Positions 1 to 8,658 are shown, counted from the first letter of the stretch. The stretch is DNA of 64,000 bases from Sporosalibacterium faouarense (GCF_016765695.1 NZ_JAETGO010000089.1:62001-126000); one strand, 5' to 3'. Made by a program: numbers and translations. Notes: generated by a model not told the origin, from the sequence alone.

Positions 1-2
1 AT

Positions 3-92
3 ATGTATATTAGTAGTGCAGATTATATAATTGATATTAATGATAAAAGCTTAAATATGTTGGCACAGGAAATAATAAACCATTTTAATTGA
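3..92 (+). CDS. aroK: Partial 3' end of probable shikimate kinase
   Basis: Only the last 29 codons are in the window; the reading frame is open from the left edge to a TGA. The tail reads like the C-terminus of shikimate kinases, with an 'ADYIID' strand followed by a helix ending 'AQEIINHF'. Shikimate kinase phosphorylates shikimate in the common aromatic pathway, and aro genes lying just before efp are common in Clostridia. With so little sequence this is a family guess; another P-loop kinase tail is possible. Confidence 0.45.
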   Translation: MYISSADYIIDINDKSLNMLAQEIINHFN

Positions 93-104
93 TTTAGTTA
101 TTAA

Positions 105-147
105 AAAGACTTCCATTAGGGAACAATATACTGGAAGTCTTTTATTG
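105..147 (+). terminator. Intrinsic terminator after the aroK-like gene
   Basis: A perfect 10 bp stem (AAAGACTTCC at 105-114 with GGAAGTCTTT at 133-142) encloses an 18 nt loop. The T run at its 3' side is short. It separates the upstream gene from efp. Confidence 0.7.
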
Positions 148-264
148 TATAAGTTTGTCTATTCAAATAATAAAAAATATGTTATTATATACTAGGAATA
201 ATGCCGGAAAGATTTAGTTTAATTGGAAAATATGTAAATTAATTATATTTGAGGAGGTAAAATA

Positions 265-822
265 ATGATTTCAGCAGGAGATTTTAAAAAAGGCATAACC
301 TTTATGATGGATGGAGAGCTATGCCAAGTAATTGATTTTCAGCACGTTAAGCCAGGAAAAGGAGCAGCATTTGTAAGAACTAAAGTTAAAAATGTTAAGA
401 CTGGAGCTATTAGAGAAACAGCCTTTAACCCTAACGATAAATTCCCTAAGGCTTTTATTGAAACAAAGGAAATGCAGTATTTATATAGTGATGGTCAACT
501 TTATTATTTTATGGATAATGAAACATATGAGCAAATACCTTTAAATTATGAACAAGTTGAAGAAGCAATTACATATATAAAAGAAAATGAGCATGCAATT
601 ATTAGATTCCATGAAGGAAAACCTTTTGATGTTCAGGCTCCTAATTTCGTTGAGCTAGATGTTACTCATACTGAGCCAGGAGTGAAAGGTGATACTGCAA
701 CTGGAGCAACAAAACCAGCTACAGTTGAAACAGGTGCCACTGTAAATGTGCCACTATTTGTTAATATTGGTGATAAAATTAAAATTGATACAAGAACAGG
801 TGAGTATTTATCTAGAGTTTAG
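265..822 (+). CDS. efp: Elongation factor P
   Basis: This encodes translation elongation factor P, which binds between the P and E sites of the ribosome and relieves stalling at polyproline stretches. The 185-residue length is standard. The N-terminal KOW-like domain contains '[12 protein letters not shown]', where the lysine of PGKG sits at the tip of the loop that contacts the P-site tRNA; the C-terminal OB domain ends '[13 protein letters not shown]', the family signature. A strong GAGGAGG site lies about 7 bases before ATG. I see no EpmA/YmfI-type modification gene next to it. It stands between a terminator and a small zinc-ribbon gene that is probably co-transcribed. Confidence 0.97.
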   Translation: MISAGDFKKGITFMMDGELCQVIDFQHVKPGKGAAFVRTKVKNVKTGAIRETAFNPNDKFPKAFIETKEMQYLYSDGQLYYFMDNETYEQIPLNYEQVEEAITYIKENEHAIIRFHEGKPFDVQAPNFVELDVTHTEPGVKGDTATGATKPATVETGATVNVPLFVNIGDKIKIDTRTGEYLSRV

Positions 823-868
823 GCAATAATATAAAAGTATTTAAAAAAATTAAAAGGAGGGGCTTTTA

Positions 869-1279
869 ATGGAACATTTATATGAAAGAATTTCTTATCT
901 ACAAGGTTTAGCTGAAGGCCTAGGAATAGAGGAAAATAGTAAAGAAGGAAAGTTATTACTACATATTATTGATGCATTAGAAGACTTTGCAGATGCAATA
1001 GATGACCTAAGTTTTGAACAAGAGGAACTAGGTGAATATGTAGAATATATTGATGAAGACTTAACAGATGTTGAAGACGAAGTGTTTGGTGAATGCGATT
1101 ATGAAGATGACCTCGAAGATTATGATGAGTATGAATTTGAAGATGACATTGATTATGTAGAACTAGAATGTCCACATTGTCAAGAAACATTATATATTGA
1201 AGAAGATTTACTTCATGAAGATGCAACTTGTCCAAACTGCTTAGAATCTATAGTTTGCTGTGAAGAGGAAGAAGAATAA
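869..1279 (+). CDS. Small acidic zinc-ribbon protein (CD1247 N-terminal domain-like)
   Basis: This 136-residue protein has a helical N-terminal part (about 1-70), a highly acidic linker (about 55-98) and a C-terminal zinc ribbon with CxxC pairs at residues 101/104 and 121/124, then a Glu-rich tail. Similar small proteins follow efp in many Clostridia and are annotated as CD1247 N-terminal domain proteins; their function is not known to me. The AAAGGAGGGG ribosome site is strong. It lies 46 bases after efp and ends at a strong terminator, suggesting an efp operon. The acidity and zinc ribbon suggest a protein-binding or ribosome-associated role, but that is inference. Confidence 0.8.
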   Translation: MEHLYERISYLQGLAEGLGIEENSKEGKLLLHIIDALEDFADAIDDLSFEQEELGEYVEYIDEDLTDVEDEVFGECDYEDDLEDYDEYEFEDDIDYVELECPHCQETLYIEEDLLHEDATCPNCLESIVCCEEEEE

Positions 1280-1302
1280 TAAGAAAAAAATATTTGAAGA
1301 TT

Positions 1303-1345
1303 AAAGACCCAAAATCAAAAAATGATTTTGGGTCTTTTTTTTATT
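1303..1345 (+). terminator. Strong intrinsic terminator
   Basis: A perfect 15 bp stem (1303-1317 with 1323-1337), a five-base loop and a run of eight or more T. It ends the efp operon just before the spoIIIA operon. Confidence 0.93.
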
Positions 1346-1401
1346 TATATAGCATATTATTCATATAATGACAATAGTTATATATAAAGGAGGGACATGT
1401 T

Positions 1402-2478
1402 ATGGAGAAACAAATGAGTAATAATTTTATTAGAAAAAGGATAGAAAACAAATCCAGTACTTTTAATAAGGTGTTGAATTATTTAGACCCTAACATTTCA
1501 TCTATATTAAATAGGATACCTGAAGATATTAAAGATAGGATAGAGGAAATAAGAATTAGATCAGGTAAACCATTAATGATATGTATGGAAGGGTCTGACT
1601 TTTTTATAAATAGAGTTGGTAAACCTGAAATAAATAGCAATAACGTATATATCACTACAGAAGAAAATGTTGCTAAATCATTTCAAATTATAAGTAACTA
1701 TTCTGTCTATGCAATAGAGGACGAGTTAAAGAATGGCTTTATAACTATTAAAGGTGGTCATAGAGTAGGAGTTTCTGGTAAGGTGGTATATGGGAAAAAT
1801 GGCTTAGAGACTATAAAGAATATTTCTTCTTTAAACGTCAGAATCGCTAGAGAAAAAATTGGTGTTTCTAATACAATAATGCAGGATATTATAAAAGAAT
1901 TGAATACAATACATCATACTTTGATAGTCTCACCTCCTCAATGTGGTAAGACGACATTGCTTAGAGATATAATTAGAAATCTTAGTAATGGTATGCCTAA
2001 TTATAACTTTAGAGGTATAAAGGTAGGTCTAGTTGATGAGAGGTCTGAAATTGCTTCTTTATATAATGGACAACCACAGAATAATATTGGAGTCAGAACA
2101 GATGTATTAGATGGCTGTAAAAAATATGATGGAATGATTTTGCTTATAAGATCAATGTCACCCCATGTTATAGCAACAGATGAGTTAGGGGATGAGAAGG
2201 ACATTAAAGCAATTCATGAAGCTTTAAAAGCAGGTGTTAAGGTTATAGCTACAGCTCACGGTGAAGGGATTGAAGATATAAAAACTAAACCAAATTTAAA
2301 GGAGATAATAGAAGAGAAAATTTTCGAACGAATTTTCATATTAGATAACTCTAATGGAGTAGGAACAATTAGACATATTTTAGATGGAAAAACGTTTAAA
2401 CCTATTAGTAGGGGAGAGAGGAAGAACTATGTTTCTATTAAAAATACTAGGAAGCTTAATAGTAATAACTTCTTCTAG
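1402..2478 (+). CDS. spoIIIAA: Stage III sporulation protein AA, secretion-type ATPase
   Basis: SpoIIIAA is the cytoplasmic ATPase of the SpoIIIA-SpoIIQ channel that the mother cell builds against the forespore. Related to type II/IV secretion ATPases, it has a Walker A loop at residues 178-185 (PPQCGKTT) and a downstream 'GLVDERSEIA' segment followed by a Walker B-like region. At 358 residues it is longer than the B. subtilis protein (about 307), mostly through a charged C-terminal tail that overlaps spoIIIAB. The ribosome site AAAGGAGGGA precedes ATG. Upstream, at 1352-1369, there are elements resembling SigE -35 (GCATATT) and -10 (CATATAAT) boxes, but their mutual spacing is wrong, so the promoter is unresolved. 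Confidence 0.95.
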   Translation: MEKQMSNNFIRKRIENKSSTFNKVLNYLDPNISSILNRIPEDIKDRIEEIRIRSGKPLMICMEGSDFFINRVGKPEINSNNVYITTEENVAKSFQIISNYSVYAIEDELKNGFITIKGGHRVGVSGKVVYGKNGLETIKNISSLNVRIAREKIGVSNTIMQDIIKELNTIHHTLIVSPPQCGKTTLLRDIIRNLSNGMPNYNFRGIKVGLVDERSEIASLYNGQPQNNIGVRTDVLDGCKKYDGMILLIRSMSPHVIATDELGDEKDIKAIHEALKAGVKVIATAHGEGIEDIKTKPNLKEIIEEKIFERIFILDNSNGVGTIRHILDGKTFKPISRGERKNYVSIKNTRKLNSNNFF

Positions 2479-2947
2479 TCTTATAGGGTTCACCTATGGA
2501 AGCTACTATTCCAAAAGACTAAAGAATCTAATGCTTTTATCAAATAGTATTCAATTACTTGAAACAGAGGTTATGTTTACTGCAACCCCAATTCCTGAAG
2601 CATTAGAGAATGTATATAAAAAAGGGAATAAAAGAGTATCATATATTTTTTTAGACATTAAGAAGCATTTAAATAAAAGCTTTAGTACTAATGATAGTTT
2701 TAATTCAGTAATACCTACTTTAAAACAAGATCTTAATCTAAATGAAGAAGATATAGAGATTTTCTTATCGTTGGGTAAAGTTTTAGGTAAATCAGATAGA
2801 CAAGATCAGCAGAAGCATTTCAAAACTGTTATTACACAATTAGATAGGCAACAAAAAGATGCTGAAGATAGTAAGAATAAGAACGAGAAGATGTGTAAAA
2901 GTCTAGGAGTACTAGGGGGTATTCTTATAACCATAATACTTTTTTAG
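2429..2947 (+). CDS. spoIIIAB: Stage III sporulation protein AB
   Basis: This 172-residue protein is the GspF-like membrane component of the SpoIIIA channel. The start is placed at ATG 2429, inside the end of spoIIIAA, because GGGGAGAGAGGAA precedes it at ribosome-site distance and the protein then begins with a hydrophobic helix (about residues 2-22), as in homologues; the in-frame codon at 2384 would add a charged extension. The rest is helical, with 'MEVMFTATPIPEAL'-like family features near residues 38-52 and a C-terminal hydrophobic anchor (about 155-172). The 50-base overlap with spoIIIAA implies translational coupling. Confidence 0.92.
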   Translation: MFLLKILGSLIVITSSSLIGFTYGSYYSKRLKNLMLLSNSIQLLETEVMFTATPIPEALENVYKKGNKRVSYIFLDIKKHLNKSFSTNDSFNSVIPTLKQDLNLNEEDIEIFLSLGKVLGKSDRQDQQKHFKTVITQLDRQQKDAEDSKNKNEKMCKSLGVLGGILITIILF

Positions 2948-2961
2948 AAAGGAGAAAACTA

Positions 2962-3159
2962 ATGAGCGTAGATTTAATATTTAAAATTGCTGGTATAGGG
3001 ATATTAGTGGCAGTTTTGAATCAAGTATTAGACAGATCTGGTAAAGGGGAATATGCAACAATGGTAACCCTAGCAGGAGTAGTTATAGTTCTAATGATGG
3101 TTATAAACATGATAAGTAAGCTGTTTGATAGTGTAAAAACAATTTTTCAGCTTTACTAA
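2962..3159 (+). CDS. spoIIIAC: Stage III sporulation protein AC
   Basis: This is a 65-residue protein with two membrane helices (about 3-22 and 32-53) and the characteristic 'NQVLDRSGKGEYATM' loop between them. It is an integral membrane component of the mother-cell SpoIIIA complex. AAAGGAG lies 8 bases before ATG. Length and sequence match the family closely. It pairs with the related but longer SpoIIIAD immediately downstream. Confidence 0.94.
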   Translation: MSVDLIFKIAGIGILVAVLNQVLDRSGKGEYATMVTLAGVVIVLMMVINMISKLFDSVKTIFQLY

Positions 3160-3177
3160 TAGATAAGGGTGTATATT

Positions 3178-3564
3178 ATGGAGATTATGCAAATAGCTGG
3201 AATTGGTATAATAGCCACTATTCTAGCAGTTATATTAAAAGAACAAAAGCAAGAAATAGCATTACAAATTAGTATTGTAGCAGGATTAGTAATTTTTCTA
3301 TTTGTAATAACAAAGTTAGAGTATGTAGTAGAAGTTTTAAGTACTTTAGCAGATCGAGTTGATTTAGATTTTATATATTTTTCTACAATATTAAAGGTAA
3401 TTGGAATTGCATACATAGCAGAATTTGCAGCGCAAGTATCGAGAGATGCTGGTGAAGGAGCAATAGCTTCTAAAATTGAACTAGGAGGCAAAGTTCTTAT
3501 TATGGTTGTTTCAATGCCTATTTTAATGGGTTTACTAGACTTAATTATGAAAATAATGCCTTAG
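3178..3564 (+). CDS. spoIIIAD: Stage III sporulation protein AD
   Basis: A 128-residue membrane protein related to SpoIIIAC in its first half, with about four hydrophobic helices and the conserved 'EFAAQVSRDAGEGAIASK' segment of SpoIIIAD. The start is set at ATG 3178 because AAGGGTG (about 3164-3170) would be its ribosome site and would overlap the alternative GTG at 3169. It is a channel component in the mother-cell membrane and is tightly packed between spoIIIAC and spoIIIAE. Confidence 0.93.
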   Translation: MEIMQIAGIGIIATILAVILKEQKQEIALQISIVAGLVIFLFVITKLEYVVEVLSTLADRVDLDFIYFSTILKVIGIAYIAEFAAQVSRDAGEGAIASKIELGGKVLIMVVSMPILMGLLDLIMKIMP

Positions 3565-3579
3565 GTTGTGATATACATT

Positions 3580-4767
3580 ATGAAAAAAGTATTTTTGATT
3601 ATAGTTATAGTGCTTATATTCCTTCAGAATTTTATTATATTTGCAGATGATGGAGGAATAAATAGTCCAATAGATCAAGAGGAGATTGCTGAGAAGCAAC
3701 TTGAATATCTAAAAGTTGAAGAACTACAAAGGTTAATCAATAAAATAAATGAAGATTCCGATGAATATCTTCCCAAAATTGATTTTAGAGGATATATTAT
3801 AGCTTTGATAAAGGGAGAAGAAGTAATAGAAGGTGAAAATATAGTCAATGGATTAATGAAAATAATCTTTAAAGAAGTAATAGCAAACTCAACATTATTA
3901 TTACAAATACTAGTATTAGCAGTTATATGTGCTGTTTTAACCAATTTGCAAAGTGCTTTTGAAAATGATTCAGTTGGACAATTGGCCTTTTATGCGTGTT
4001 ATTTAATATTAATAACAATTTCCATTAAGGCCTTTGCTATTACTGTAGAAGTAGGTAGACAAGCAATTAACGATATGGTGATTTTTATTCAAGCTCTATT
4101 ACCGACATTAGTAACTCTCCTTTTAGCTATGGGAGGATTTGTTTCATCAGCATTATTTCAATCTCTGATATTAGGAGCAGTTAGCGTTATAAGTACTTTA
4201 ATAAAAGATATTTTATTTCCACTTATATTCTTTTCTGCAGTTATTGGTATTGTTAGTAAAATATCTGATAAAGTTCAAATCTCAAAGATTTCTAGTTTAC
4301 TAAGACAGATTGCAGTGGGAATATTAGGGGTCACTTTAACAATTTTTATTGGTATAATTTCAATTCAAGGAATTACTGCTGCAAAAGTTGATGGTATAAC
4401 ACTAAAGACGGCTAAGTTTGCAGTAGATAAGTTTGTACCAATAGTTGGTAAGTTCTTATCTGATGCAATGGATACTGTAGTAGGATGTTCAATGCTACTA
4501 AAAAATGCAGTAGGTGTTATTGGGTTAATAGCTTTATTTATTATTTGTGTTATGCCAGTAATAAAAATCACCTCAATAATTTTAATTTTTAAAGTAACCA
4601 GTGCAATCATAGAACCAATTTCTAATAGTAGAATTGTAGATTGTTTGAATGAAATTAGTAAATCTCTCATATTTATAGTAGGAACAGTCTTAGCAGTAGG
4701 AATGATGTTCTTTATAGCTATAACTATAGTGGTTAATGCCGGTAACATGACCGTCATGTTAAGGTAG
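3580..4767 (+). CDS. spoIIIAE: Stage III sporulation protein AE
   Basis: This 395-residue protein is the large polytopic member of the SpoIIIA complex. A hydrophobic N-terminal signal segment (about 5-20) is followed by a short hydrophilic region and about eight membrane helices between residues 95 and 390, typical of the family. I prefer ATG 3580 to GTG 3568, although the ribosome site is weak; translation may be coupled to spoIIIAD, which stops just before. The gene ends in a TAG embedded in the ribosome site of spoIIIAF. Confidence 0.94.
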   Translation: MKKVFLIIVIVLIFLQNFIIFADDGGINSPIDQEEIAEKQLEYLKVEELQRLINKINEDSDEYLPKIDFRGYIIALIKGEEVIEGENIVNGLMKIIFKEVIANSTLLLQILVLAVICAVLTNLQSAFENDSVGQLAFYACYLILITISIKAFAITVEVGRQAINDMVIFIQALLPTLVTLLLAMGGFVSSALFQSLILGAVSVISTLIKDILFPLIFFSAVIGIVSKISDKVQISKISSLLRQIAVGILGVTLTIFIGIISIQGITAAKVDGITLKTAKFAVDKFVPIVGKFLSDAMDTVVGCSMLLKNAVGVIGLIALFIICVMPVIKITSIILIFKVTSAIIEPISNSRIVDCLNEISKSLIFIVGTVLAVGMMFFIAITIVVNAGNMTVMLR

Positions 4768-4776
4768 GTGAAAATT

Positions 4777-5394
4777 TTGATTGATTTTTTAAGGAGTTGG
4801 GTCATAAATATAGTAGTATTAGTAATATTTTTATCATTCCTAGATATGATACTACCAAAAAGTAATATGAAAAGGTATATCAATATGATAGCTGGATTAC
4901 TGATTATAATAGTACTCATAAATCCTTTCATAAACTTATTAACTAAAGATATAGACATAGAAAGAGAAGTTTTTTCAAATATTATTGAATCAAATAATAT
5001 TGGTGAAAACACTAATGAAAATATATCTAAAATACAAGATCAACAAGTCATTGAAATCTATAAAGGAACTCTAAAAAAAGAAATAAGTGAGCTAATAAAC
5101 ACTAAAACTGAATATGTACTATCAGATATAAGTATAGATATAGAAGAAGATAAAGAGGCTGAAAGTTTTGGGAAAATTAAGAAAGTAAGTCTAATATTAA
5201 GTAACAATAAGAGATCTCAATCAGATGAAGATATCAAGGTCAAGGTTGATAGCATCAAAGATGTTTCAGTAAACGTTGACACCAAAAAAATGTCTGATAC
5301 ATCAAGCTCTTCAAAGGAGTTTGAAGAGGTGCGGAAAATAATATCAGACTCCTATAGCATACCACAGGATCAAATTTTAGTAGGAAAAAACTAA
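4777..5394 (+). CDS. spoIIIAF: Stage III sporulation protein AF
   Basis: A 205-residue protein with two N-terminal membrane helices (about 7-25 and 35-52) and a hydrophilic domain carrying a heptad-rich 'ISKIQDQQVIEIYK' stretch and a conserved 'YSIPQDQI' C-terminus. I choose TTG 4777 because AAGGTAGGTG (4761-4770) is well placed for it, whereas the alternative GTG 4768 lies inside that site. In B. subtilis the soluble domain is ring-forming; here that is by family analogy. Confidence 0.9.
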   Translation: MIDFLRSWVINIVVLVIFLSFLDMILPKSNMKRYINMIAGLLIIIVLINPFINLLTKDIDIEREVFSNIIESNNIGENTNENISKIQDQQVIEIYKGTLKKEISELINTKTEYVLSDISIDIEEDKEAESFGKIKKVSLILSNNKRSQSDEDIKVKVDSIKDVSVNVDTKKMSDTSSSSKEFEEVRKIISDSYSIPQDQILVGKN

Positions 5395-5418
5395 GTAAGA
5401 GGGTGAGGAGGGAGTAAG

Positions 5419-6018
5419 GTGAACATACAAGAAAAATTAATGGAATTTTTTAAGAAGGAGAATTCGAAAAAATTCTTAACTAATTTAGTTATAATTTTAA
5501 TTATTGGAGTCATGATTTTAATAGCAGCTAGTACGTTTATGGATAGCGATAAGGAGAAAAACGTAACTACAGGAAATAATAATAATGAAACAACTTCTGA
5601 TAAACAAAGTACTGCCTTAATTGATGATTATGCTAATAATATTGAGAAGAAATTAAAAAATATACTAGGTATGATAAATGGTATCGGAGAAGTTGAAGTT
5701 ATGGTGACACTGGAAGATACTGCTGAGAAGATACCAGCTATAGATACTACTGAGAGTAAAGAAACTACAAATGAAAAGGATGCTCAAGGTGGTACAAGGG
5801 AAGTGATAAAAGATGACTTAACAAAAAAGATTGTAACTAGTAACGGTAATGGTGAGGAATCACTAGTTGTAATTAAAGAAATAAAACCATCAGTAAAGGG
5901 TGTAATCGTTGTAGCTAATGGAGCTAACGACCCTGTACTGAAAGAAAAAATATATAGAGCTGTAAAAACTGTACTTGGAATTCCAGGTAACAGAGTTGAA
6001 GTGTTTTCTAGTAATTAG
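5419..6018 (+). CDS. spoIIIAG: Stage III sporulation protein AG
   Basis: This 199-residue protein has one membrane helix (about 20-37) and a C-terminal ring-building motif domain ('GMINGIGEVEVMVTLED' near residues 87-103, ending 'VKTVLGIPGNRVEVFSS'). Homologues form a large ring in the intermembrane space between mother cell and forespore. The start is GTG with a strong GAGGAGGG site. A Thr/Glu/Lys-rich insertion (about 110-145) separates the conserved strands. Confidence 0.94.
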   Translation: MNIQEKLMEFFKKENSKKFLTNLVIILIIGVMILIAASTFMDSDKEKNVTTGNNNNETTSDKQSTALIDDYANNIEKKLKNILGMINGIGEVEVMVTLEDTAEKIPAIDTTESKETTNEKDAQGGTREVIKDDLTKKIVTSNGNGEESLVVIKEIKPSVKGVIVVANGANDPVLKEKIYRAVKTVLGIPGNRVEVFSSN

Positions 6019-6038
6019 GTTTAAAGGGGGAAAATAAT

Positions 6039-6710
6039 ATGATGGTTATTAAGAAAAAAACACTTTTATTAACTGGGTTAGTATTTTTATTGGTAGTAGT
6101 TGGTTATGCAAATCATAGATTAAATAAGCAAGCACTTCTTGAAGCATCAAATGAATATGAAAAATATGAAGAAGACCAAATGGCGAAAATGAATGAAAAG
6201 GACACCGATGATTCTATAGCAACAAATTCAGAAGGAATGAATCAAGCATTGGCTAGCAGTTTAAGTATAGTTGATAGTAAAACTGATATAATAGATCAAT
6301 TAACACAATTAACTAATAGTAATATTGAAAAAAAGATGGAAAATGAAGAGAGTGTTGAAACCACTAACTATTTTGTTGAATATAGATTATCTAGGGATCA
6401 GCTTAGGTCTGAATTAATAGAGAGATTGAATGGAATTATAAATAATGAACAAACTACTAATGAAGTAAGATCTTTAGCGCAAAAAGAAATCCTAAGAATG
6501 GGTAATATTTCCGAGGATGAATTATATTTGGAAGGATTGATAAAAGGTAAAGGTTTCGAAGATGCCATAGTTTTTCTAAAAGAAGATAGTGCAAGGATAA
6601 TAGTTGACACTCAACAATTGACTGAACAAGATCAAATGAAAATATTCGAAATTGTAAAAAATGAAACTAATGTTGAGCCAGTTAATATAAAAATCATGAA
6701 AAAATATTAG
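6039..6710 (+). CDS. spoIIIAH: Stage III sporulation protein AH (SpoIIQ partner)
   Basis: A single N-terminal membrane helix (about residues 7-24) precedes a charged, helix-rich linker and a C-terminal YscJ/FliF-like domain. SpoIIIAH binds forespore SpoIIQ across the intermembrane space and zips the two membranes during engulfment. Conserved segments include 'YFVEYRLSRDQLRSELIERL' and the final 'EIVKNETNVEPVNIKIM'. The 223-residue length is typical. An AAAGGGGG site precedes adjacent ATG codons at 6039 and 6042. It closes the spoIIIA operon; no spoIIQ is in the window. Confidence 0.94.
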   Translation: MMVIKKKTLLLTGLVFLLVVVGYANHRLNKQALLEASNEYEKYEEDQMAKMNEKDTDDSIATNSEGMNQALASSLSIVDSKTDIIDQLTQLTNSNIEKKMENEESVETTNYFVEYRLSRDQLRSELIERLNGIINNEQTTNEVRSLAQKEILRMGNISEDELYLEGLIKGKGFEDAIVFLKEDSARIIVDTQQLTEQDQMKIFEIVKNETNVEPVNIKIMKKY

Positions 6711-6715
6711 TTTTA

Positions 6716-6744
6716 TTGTAAATAAATAAGTCATTTGATATAAT
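6716..6744 (+). promoter_or_regulatory. Vegetative-type promoter for the Asp23 gene
   Basis: TTGTAA (6716-6721), a 17-base spacer and TATAAT (6739-6744) fit a SigA promoter, with the start expected near 6751. It would make the Asp23-family gene independent of the sporulation operon upstream. Confidence 0.6.
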
Positions 6745-6781
6745 GTCCTTATAAGTGAGGAAATTCATGGGAGGTGATTTC

Positions 6782-7174
6782 ATGTCAGAGGATATTAAAA
6801 GAGAAGAAATGGTAGAATCAGGCCAAATAAAAATAGCTGATGAAGTTGTAGGTATAATTGCAGGATTAGCTGCCACAGATGTGAAAGGTGTAGCAGGAAT
6901 GAGTGGAGGAATCGCAGGAGGAATTGCTGAGATTCTTGGTAGGAAAAACCTTTCAAAGGGAGTTAAGGTTCAAGTTGGAGAATCAGATGCTGCAATAGAT
7001 TTATATATTATTGTTGAGTATGGTGCAAAAATACCAGATGTATCTTGGAAGGTACAAGAGAGTGTTAAAGATGCCGTCGAAACAATGACTGGTTTGAATG
7101 TGCTTGAGGTTAACATACATATTCAAGGTGTCAATATCCAGAAAGAAAAAGAAGTGGATAGTAAAGAAGAATAG
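6782..7174 (+). CDS. Asp23/Gls24 family envelope stress protein
   Basis: A 130-residue Asp23 (DUF322) protein. The signature 'IADEVVGIIAGLAATDVKGVAGM' spans about residues 15-37, and the C-terminal 'VNIHIQGVNI' strand is typical. Members are membrane-associated by partner proteins and linked to cell-envelope homeostasis in Firmicutes. The start is ATG 6782, directly after GGGAGGTGA; the upstream GTG 6755 would place that ribosome site inside the gene. A protein of this type just ahead of nusB is standard in Firmicutes. Confidence 0.9.
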   Translation: MSEDIKREEMVESGQIKIADEVVGIIAGLAATDVKGVAGMSGGIAGGIAEILGRKNLSKGVKVQVGESDAAIDLYIIVEYGAKIPDVSWKVQESVKDAVETMTGLNVLEVNIHIQGVNIQKEKEVDSKEE

Positions 7175-7181
7175 CTTTGAT

Positions 7182-7227
7182 AAAGGTTAACCCTCTGAAT
7201 TCAGAGGGTTAACTTTAGGTTTTTTTG
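7182..7227 (+). terminator. Intrinsic terminator before nusB
   Basis: A perfect 12 bp stem (GTTAACCCTCTG at 7186-7197 with its complement at 7202-7213), an AATT loop and a T tract at 7220-7226. Confidence 0.85.
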
Positions 7228-7290
7228 ACTTAAATCCATACATATATTGTTTGATTAAAAGAAACAATAATAAGCATAAGGAGGAGAAAG

Positions 7291-7695
7291 ATGGGTAGAA
7301 AAATAGCAAGGGAAGATACAATGAAATTATTGTTTCAAATGGACATAACTGAAGATTATAGCGAGGAAAAAATTAAGAAATATCTAGAGGAAAATAGCCA
7401 TAATCCAGAAGAAGATAGTTACATTTATGAAGCATCTAGTTATATAGTAACAAATAAGGATGATATAGATAATAAAATTGAAAAATATGCAAGGGGTTGG
7501 AAAACAAAAAGATTTGCAAAGGTTGATTTAGCTGTGTTGAGAATAGCAATTTATGAAATAGTAAATAGGGATGATATTCCGATTGAGGTTTCTATAAATG
7601 AAGCTTTAGAAATTAGTAAAAAGTATAGTACAGGAGAATCAAGTAAGTTTATAAATGGAATTTTAGGAAGCCTAGTAAGAGGAATGAATAAATAA
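7291..7695 (+). CDS. nusB: Transcription antitermination factor NusB
   Basis: NusB binds boxA RNA with NusE (S10) and promotes antitermination of rRNA operons. The 134-residue all-helical protein has family hallmarks: the N-terminal 'GRKIAREDTMKLLFQMD' and the C-terminal 'DIPIEVSINEALEISKKYS' plus 'SSKFINGILG'. An AAGGAGGAG site precedes ATG. The next gene begins at the base after its stop codon, so nusB heads the run nusB-TsaD-like-xseA-xseB-ispA. Confidence 0.96.
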   Translation: MGRKIAREDTMKLLFQMDITEDYSEEKIKKYLEENSHNPEEDSYIYEASSYIVTNKDDIDNKIEKYARGWKTKRFAKVDLAVLRIAIYEIVNRDDIPIEVSINEALEISKKYSTGESSKFINGILGSLVRGMNK

Positions 7696-8658
7696 ATGGA
7701 AAAACTGTTTATTGGTTTTGATACTAGTGCTTATACTACTTCAATCGGAGTAGTTGATCAATTTGGAAACGAAGTATTAAATTTAAGAGAAATTCTTAAA
7801 GTAAAGAAAGGTAATAGAGGATTAAGACAGCAAGAGGCAGTTTTTCAGCATATAAATAATTTGCCTAAAATGATAGAAGAATTGACAACTAAGATTGACA
7901 TAAAAAATGTGGAGGCAATATCAGCCAGTGGATCACCGCGAAATATAATAGGTTCCTATATGCCTGTTTTTAAAGCTGGAAAAGGACAGGCTTTTATATT
8001 GTCTAGTATACTTGATAAAAGGTATTTTGAATTTAGTCATCAAGAAGGACATATTGGGTCATATTTTATAAATAATAAGAAGATTAATTCAAATGAATTT
8101 TTAGCTTTACATATATCTGGTGGAACCACTGAGTTATTGAAGGTTGCAAAAGAAAGTAATGGTTTGGATATAGAAATTATTGGTGGTACAAAGGACATTA
8201 GCGCAGGTCAATTAATAGATAGAATAGGGATTAAATTAGGCTTAAATTTTCCTTGTGGAAAAGAAATTGATGAATTATCTAGTACTGGTGAAAGGCTAGA
8301 TAGAAATATTCCTATAAGTACTAAAGAAACTTGGATAAATTTTTCAGGAACTGAGACTTATTTTCAGCGTCTAATTGATAATATGAATTACGATAACAGT
8401 AATATTTCTAAAAGCTTGCTTTATGCTGTAACTAAATCCATTGGAAATATAATATCGGAAGGACTTGAAGAATATAAAATTGATAATGTTTTAATAACCG
8501 GTGGAGTAGCATCAAATTCATATATAAGGAATAACCTTGCTAACTATATAAAGAATAATAGTAATATAAAAATTCATTTTCCAAATATAGAGCATTGTAC
8601 TGATAATGGTGTAGGAATTGCTTATCTTGGCAGCCAAGAATGGATTGGAGGCATATAA
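7696..8658 (+). CDS. TsaD/Kae1-like protein (COG0533 paralogue)
   Basis: A 320-residue protein of the ASKHA/Kae1 family. It keeps the metal-binding 'HQEGH' (His115 and His119), the nucleotide-phosphate loop 'HISGGTTEL' and the C-terminal 'ITGGVASNSYIRNNL'. True TsaD makes the t6A modification of ANN-decoding tRNAs with TsaB, TsaC and TsaE, none of which is nearby. Its place between nusB and xseA is characteristic of a clostridial paralogue usually annotated as O-sialoglycoprotein endopeptidase or Kae1-like. Whether it acts on tRNA is unknown. It starts directly after the nusB stop and abuts xseA. Confidence 0.8.
   Translation: MEKLFIGFDTSAYTTSIGVVDQFGNEVLNLREILKVKKGNRGLRQQEAVFQHINNLPKMIEELTTKIDIKNVEAISASGSPRNIIGSYMPVFKAGKGQAFILSSILDKRYFEFSHQEGHIGSYFINNKKINSNEFLALHISGGTTELLKVAKESNGLDIEIIGGTKDISAGQLIDRIGIKLGLNFPCGKEIDELSSTGERLDRNIPISTKETWINFSGTETYFQRLIDNMNYDNSNISKSLLYAVTKSIGNIISEGLEEYKIDNVLITGGVASNSYIRNNLANYIKNNSNIKIHFPNIEHCTDNGVGIAYLGSQEWIGGI

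Noticed and set aside
966-1235. His/Leu-rich minus-strand ORF opposite the zinc-ribbon gene
   Set aside because: Its composition is simply the complement of Glu/Asp codons in the acidic linker.
1352-1369. SigE promoter of spoIIIAA
   Set aside because: GCATATT and CATATAAT each resemble SigE elements but are only 3 bases apart; no correctly spaced pair was found, so it is not called.
4365-5012. 215-codon minus-strand ORF opposite spoIIIAE and spoIIIAF
   Set aside because: It is antisense to two well-matched sporulation genes, has no ribosome site and reads as the low-complexity complement of membrane-helix codons.
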